The notes beneath the pieces were generated by a model. It did not search any database. It saw only the letters and a list, made by a program, of their open reading frames with translations, and had not been told where the DNA came from. A program made the position numbers and the translations under genes. DNA of 8,596 bases from Candidatus Methanofilum arcanum (GTDB taxonomy: Archaea; Halobacteriota; Methanomicrobia; Methanomicrobiales; Methanospirillaceae): positions 1 through 8,596 of the forward strand of contig JAITWW010000056.1 in assembly GCA_031285085.1 (NCBI GenBank), written 5' to 3'. The stretch's first letter is position 1, and each line of letters starts with the position of its first letter. Positions 6,002 through 8,596 of this stretch are shown here, in pieces.

Positions 6002-6873
6002 TATATGCAGATAAAAGCACTCGCATTGTGGTACTTGGTGCTACGGGAAATCAAGGTTCATTTCACCTTGAGCGGATGCAGCAGTATGCAAGAACAGTGG
6101 GTGGCGCAGGTGTTGTTGCAGGAGTCACCCCTGGAAAAGGTGGGCAGGTTGTGAGCGATGTCAATGTCTATGACTCGGTTCGTGAAGCAGTTTTAGAGCA
6201 GGATGCCCAGGTTGGAGTAATGTTTGTGCCAAGTCGCATTGCAAAGGATTCCATTATGGAAGGAGCAGATGCAGGGCTTGATCTCGTAGTTGCAATCACT
6301 GAGGGTATTCCAGTACATGATGTCATGAAAGCGGTTGCATTTGCGAAGGCACATGATTGCGCCGTCATTGGGCCAAATTGTCCAGGACTTATCTCACCTG
6401 GAGTTATTAGTCTTGGTATTATGCCAACGCATCTTACTATGCCAGGTAAAGTGGGTGTTATCTCACGTTCCGGGACATTAACATATGCAGTTGTTGATGC
6501 CTTGACACAAAACAATATCGGTCAGAGTACAGTTGTTGGTATCGGTGGTGATCAGGTAATTGGACAGACATTTGTTGATGTCATCAACCGATTTGCAGAG
6601 GATGAAAACACTCAGGCAGTTGTACTTCTTGGTGAGGTCGGTGGCAACCTCGAAGAAGAGGGAGCTCACTTCGCAAAAGAGGTGGAACTTCCCTTGATTG
6701 CGTTTATTGCTGGAGTGAGTGCACCACCTGACAAACGAATGGGGCATGCTGGAGCGATTGTCTTTGGAGGGGAAGGAGATGCACAGTCAAAGATTAACCG
6801 GCTCGTGGCACAGGGTGTACCAGTTGCATCAGAGATTGCAGATATTCCTCGCATGGTACAAGAGGTAGTTTGA
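5998..6873 (+). CDS. sucD: succinyl-CoA synthetase, alpha subunit
   Basis: This 291-residue catalytic subunit binds CoA in an N-terminal Rossmann domain and carries the phospho-histidine. Motifs, counted from the ATG at 5998, are GATGNQGSFH (14-23, CoA-binding loop), VAGVTPGKGG (40-49), VAITEGIPVHD (98-108), GPNCPGLISPG (125-135), GVISRSGTLTYAVVD (153-167) and VVGIGGDQVIGQTF (179-192). The active-site histidine is H250 in GHAGAIVFGGEGDAQSK. An ATG six bases upstream (5992) directly abuts the purine-rich GAGAGGG (5985-5991), so it is too close to use that site. The ATG at 5998 is 6 bases away and forms the same ATGA overlap seen at korA-korB-korC. The protein is complete and is expected to form an alpha-beta complex with SucC. 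Confidence 0.95.
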   Translation: MIYADKSTRIVVLGATGNQGSFHLERMQQYARTVGGAGVVAGVTPGKGGQVVSDVNVYDSVREAVLEQDAQVGVMFVPSRIAKDSIMEGADAGLDLVVAITEGIPVHDVMKAVAFAKAHDCAVIGPNCPGLISPGVISLGIMPTHLTMPGKVGVISRSGTLTYAVVDALTQNNIGQSTVVGIGGDQVIGQTFVDVINRFAEDENTQAVVLLGEVGGNLEEEGAHFAKEVELPLIAFIAGVSAPPDKRMGHAGAIVFGGEGDAQSKINRLVAQGVPVASEIADIPRMVQEVV

Positions 6874-7793
6874 TGTCATTGTTAGATAATTTAAAAGGGC
6901 TTGGGGGTAATGCTTCTGCTTCATCTGGAGTTTCTACATTTAACCCATTTAAACTCTTAAGTATTGGAGAGAGCTTACTTTTGTACACTGATGGAATTAG
7001 AATTAAGGATTATACGTTTTACGCCGTTTTAACGAGTGAAAGGTTTATCCTTGTTGATAATTCCTCAAAAGGAAAGGGTTCAATTGCGAAAGAAATGCCT
7101 TATGAACTGATTCAGAAAGCAGATCTTGAGCATGAAGGAACGACTCCTGTGCTTATCTTGCATGTGCGTATCGAGGGTCAGGTTCGCCATATGAGATTGT
7201 TGTTTACAGAGCTTATTGAGAAACCAGAACATGAAGCACGGGCATGGTGTGCAACAATAAATGGCTACCCTCTGGAGGCTGGAACAGAAGTTTTTGACTC
7301 AGCACAAAGTTTAGAGCAAGCATATGCAGAAGAGACTATGCCTCATATTGCCTCTCCTCTTTCTGATGCTGATGAAGATATGGGAAAACAGGAAGATACG
7401 CCACCGATCGAGGCAAAACCAAGACAAAGAAAGAAGCAGGTTGTTTCACCAGGAATTATTGATGCAGAGGAAGAAGAAGAGCGTCTTGTTGCTGCAAAAA
7501 TACTCCAATCTACACCACATAAAATGGAGGCAGATGCAAAACAAGAACATCCTCTCGTATCTTTTCCTCCTCATGTATCAGTTCAAATTGAAAAGAAAGA
7601 GGTTGATCCAAGATTGTCAGTTTCGATCCATGTACAAAAACCAAAACTGACGCCTCTTGGGCGTAATTTCATGAACACACAGCTTCCTATGGTATCTGGA
7701 GGTGGTACATCCTCTGTTGTCTTCTGTGTGATGTGTGGCACTTCAATTCCTGCAAAATCACGTTTTTGCAGAGTTTGTGGTGAACGTCAGTAA
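6873..7793 (+). CDS. unknown protein: PH-like domain, disordered linker, C-terminal zinc ribbon
   Basis: I do not recognise a named family for the whole 306-residue protein. Residues about 24-115 look like a bacterial/archaeal PH-like domain: alternating beta strands with GESLLLYTDGI, the typical AVLTSERFILVD (51-62) and a closing MRLLFTELIE segment. Residues about 140-280 are low-complexity, acidic and lysine-rich and are probably disordered, with a run of glutamates near 199-203. The C-terminus is a zinc ribbon with C285-x2-C288 and C299-x2-C302. There is no signal peptide or membrane segment. Its ATG overlaps the sucD stop (TGATG), and GAGGT (6862-6866) lies 6 bases upstream; an in-frame TTG at 6870 is less likely. 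Coupling to sucD suggests a role linked to this pathway, but similar proteins sit in varied contexts, so function is unknown. The cysteines suit zinc binding and perhaps protein or nucleic-acid contacts. Confidence 0.85.
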   Translation: MSLLDNLKGLGGNASASSGVSTFNPFKLLSIGESLLLYTDGIRIKDYTFYAVLTSERFILVDNSSKGKGSIAKEMPYELIQKADLEHEGTTPVLILHVRIEGQVRHMRLLFTELIEKPEHEARAWCATINGYPLEAGTEVFDSAQSLEQAYAEETMPHIASPLSDADEDMGKQEDTPPIEAKPRQRKKQVVSPGIIDAEEEEERLVAAKILQSTPHKMEADAKQEHPLVSFPPHVSVQIEKKEVDPRLSVSIHVQKPKLTPLGRNFMNTQLPMVSGGGTSSVVFCVMCGTSIPAKSRFCRVCGERQ

Positions 7794-7801
7794 GGGTGGT
7801 T

Positions 7802-8299
7802 ATGTTTTTACAAAGGGTAGTACGGGATGGGTTTAAGCCAGCACTTGAGTATGAGCTGGAAAGAAGAGGAATGACAATTCGTGAGCTTGCAAAGCTGATC
7901 GATGTGTCCCCTGCTGTTCTGTATAAAATCTCATGTGGAAAGCGAGATCCACGCCTTTCTACTCTGATTGCAATATCAGAGGTGTTTGATCCCAGTGATG
8001 AGCACAGTATTGCTATTATTTCAGCGAAGTTTTTGTTGGATGAGATCGCAGGAGAGAAGATCGAGATCGATGGGGTTTCGTATGCGATAAAGGGATATAC
8101 TGCCCATACCCTGGATGAGTGTATCCAGTGTGCTGTCCGTGCAGAGAAGGATGGAGCATCTGGGATCATCTGTGCCCCGATTTTGACTTCTCTTATTGAG
8201 AGGCTTGTTGATATTCCTGTTGTGCAAATTCGCCCTGATGAAGACTCATATCGAGCTGCGATCGATGTGATGGTGCGGCAGCTATCAAAGAACTTCTAA
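7802..8299 (+). CDS. XRE-type helix-turn-helix regulator with PrpR_N-like C-terminal region
   Basis: This 165-residue protein is a probable transcription regulator. Residues about 12-65 form an XRE/Cro-type helix-turn-helix (RRGMTIRELAKLIDVSP, then AVLYKISCGKRDPRLSTLIAI). Residues about 95-160 resemble part of the PrpR N-terminal ligand domain: a helix with regularly spaced small residues (CIQCAVRAEKDGASGII), then IERLVDIPVVQI and a following amphipathic helix. PrpR_N domains in bacteria sit on regulators of propionate and related acid use, so an organic-acid or CoA-intermediate effector is an attractive but unproved idea. The gene begins 8 bp after its neighbour as the last gene of the fum-kor-suc unit. 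Start choice is uncertain. The ATG at 7802 has GGGTGG (7794-7799) only 2 bases upstream; a GTG at 7796 would add two residues. The PrpR_N match was made by eye. Confidence 0.85.
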   Translation: MFLQRVVRDGFKPALEYELERRGMTIRELAKLIDVSPAVLYKISCGKRDPRLSTLIAISEVFDPSDEHSIAIISAKFLLDEIAGEKIEIDGVSYAIKGYTAHTLDECIQCAVRAEKDGASGIICAPILTSLIERLVDIPVVQIRPDEDSYRAAIDVMVRQLSKNF

Positions 8300-8414
8300 G
8301 CTGCTGCTCAGGTAATGTAGGCTTTTCAATTACAAAGACGAGCCATATCAACCGTAAGGACCCATTTTTATACAAATGCAAGCTGAACTCCAACTTCACA
8401 GTGCATCTCATCTC

Positions 8415-8422
8415 TTTTTTTT
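8415..8422 (+). terminator. oligo-T tract, probable end of the operon transcript
   Basis: Eight consecutive T (preceded by CTC) lie 116 bases after the stop of the regulator gene. A shorter T5 run is at 8365-8369. Archaeal polymerase often stops at such tracts without a strong hairpin, and I see none here. It is the first clear T run downstream of the gene series. Confidence 0.45.
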
Positions 8423-8487
8423 ATGCATTCGGTATACATATGTGCATAGATTGTGATAGATCTATAATTCCTCTACGCAGCACTGCG
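8422..8487. promoter_or_regulatory. palindrome-rich intergenic region, possible promoter/operator
   Basis: Several small symmetric elements lie close together: TATGCA/TGCATA (8422-8427, 8443-8448) enclosing GGTATACATATG, the perfect palindrome ATAGATCTAT (8456-8465), and CGCAG-CA-CTGCG (8476-8487). CTATAATT (8462-8469) could be a TATA box for the partial gene that follows, with a start site near 8490. The rest of the gap from 8300 to 8421 shows nothing recognisable apart from T runs. The call is tentative because short palindromes are common in AT-rich DNA. Confidence 0.3.
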
Positions 8488-8510
8488 AATCAGAGATGGG
8501 GAATCGAAAG

Positions 8511-8596
8511 ATGAAATTAGAAGATATGATCGAGGTTACGCACCGTTCATCTGCTAGATCCATATATGACTGTTCTACCAGTACAAGGTGCGTAAC
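8511..8596 (+). CDS. possible start of a downstream gene (partial)
   Basis: From the ATG at 8511 the frame is open to the window edge (28 complete codons), beginning MKLEDMIEVTHRSSARSIYD. GGGGAA at 8498-8503 lies 7 bases upstream as a plausible ribosome binding site, and a TATA-like CTATAATT is about 45 bases upstream. An in-frame ATG at 8496 is an alternative start. The open stretch is too short to identify a family. Both arms of a 10-bp inverted repeat (8535-8544, 8587-8596) fall inside it, which could also mean the region is non-coding. Confidence 0.35.
   Translation, partial: MKLEDMIEVTHRSSARSIYDCSTSTRCV
8535..8596. repeat. 10-bp inverted repeat reaching the window edge
   Basis: GTTACGCACC (8535-8544) and GGTGCGTAAC (8587-8596) are exact reverse complements around a 42-base spacer. 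The right arm ends at the last base of the window, and the base before the left arm is G, so the repeat could continue outside. A match of this length in 8.6 kb is not far from chance expectation, so only the sequence identity is certain, not a function. Confidence 0.5.

Noticed and set aside
1..8596. CRISPR array, insertion sequence or prophage genes
   Set aside because: There are no regularly spaced repeats, transposase-like frames or phage-like proteins. The inverted repeats found are isolated and short, and the gene content is core metabolism.

Overview
The window is most likely chromosomal DNA from a methanogenic archaeon, probably of the order Methanomicrobiales (a Methanospirillum-like lineage would fit). 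This is inferred from several features. There is a two-subunit class I fumarate hydratase, a four-subunit archaeal 2-oxoglutarate:ferredoxin oxidoreductase in the order D-A-B-C, and a SucCD succinyl-CoA synthetase. The tRNA gene has no encoded CCA. Oligo-T tracts lie where archaeal terminators are expected, and proteins pairing a PH-like domain with a zinc ribbon, or an XRE helix-turn-helix with a ligand-domain-like C-terminus, are typical of these archaea. The species cannot be named from the sequence alone.

Layout. Positions 1-288 are mostly non-coding. They may hold the last 30 codons of an upstream gene (1-93), followed by a perfect 15-bp inverted repeat (137-190). A tRNA-Ala(GGC) gene is on the minus strand at 289-360. 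It is divergent from everything to its right, and the 144-bp gap 361-504 must hold promoters in both directions. From 505 to 8299 all genes are on the plus strand and closely packed: fumA (505-1338), fumB (1348-1887), korD (1948-2226), korA (2313-3428), korB (3425-4222), korC (4219-4749), sucC (4817-6001), sucD (5998-6873), a PH-like/zinc-ribbon protein (6873-7793) and an XRE-type regulator (7802-8299). ATGA or TGATG stop/start overlaps join korA-korB-korC, sucC-sucD and sucD to the next gene, so these are translationally coupled. Gaps of 60, 86 and 67 bp separate fumB/korD, korD/korA and korC/sucC. The fumB/korD gap contains a 16-bp tandem repeat that could carry an internal promoter. A T8 tract at 8415-8422 probably ends the unit. 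A palindrome-rich, promoter-like region follows, then the possible start of another gene (8511 to the window edge).

Function. Together the enzymes make the reductive (incomplete) TCA branch by which many hydrogenotrophic methanogens make 2-oxoglutarate for glutamate synthesis: malate to fumarate (FumAB), succinate to succinyl-CoA (SucCD), and reductive carboxylation of succinyl-CoA with reduced ferredoxin (KorDABC). Fumarate reductase and malate dehydrogenase are not in the window and must be encoded elsewhere. The last two genes are the least understood. Their coupling to sucD and the regulator's ligand-domain-like C-terminus make them candidates for local, metabolite-responsive control of the pathway. 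That is a hypothesis from context, not something the sequence proves.
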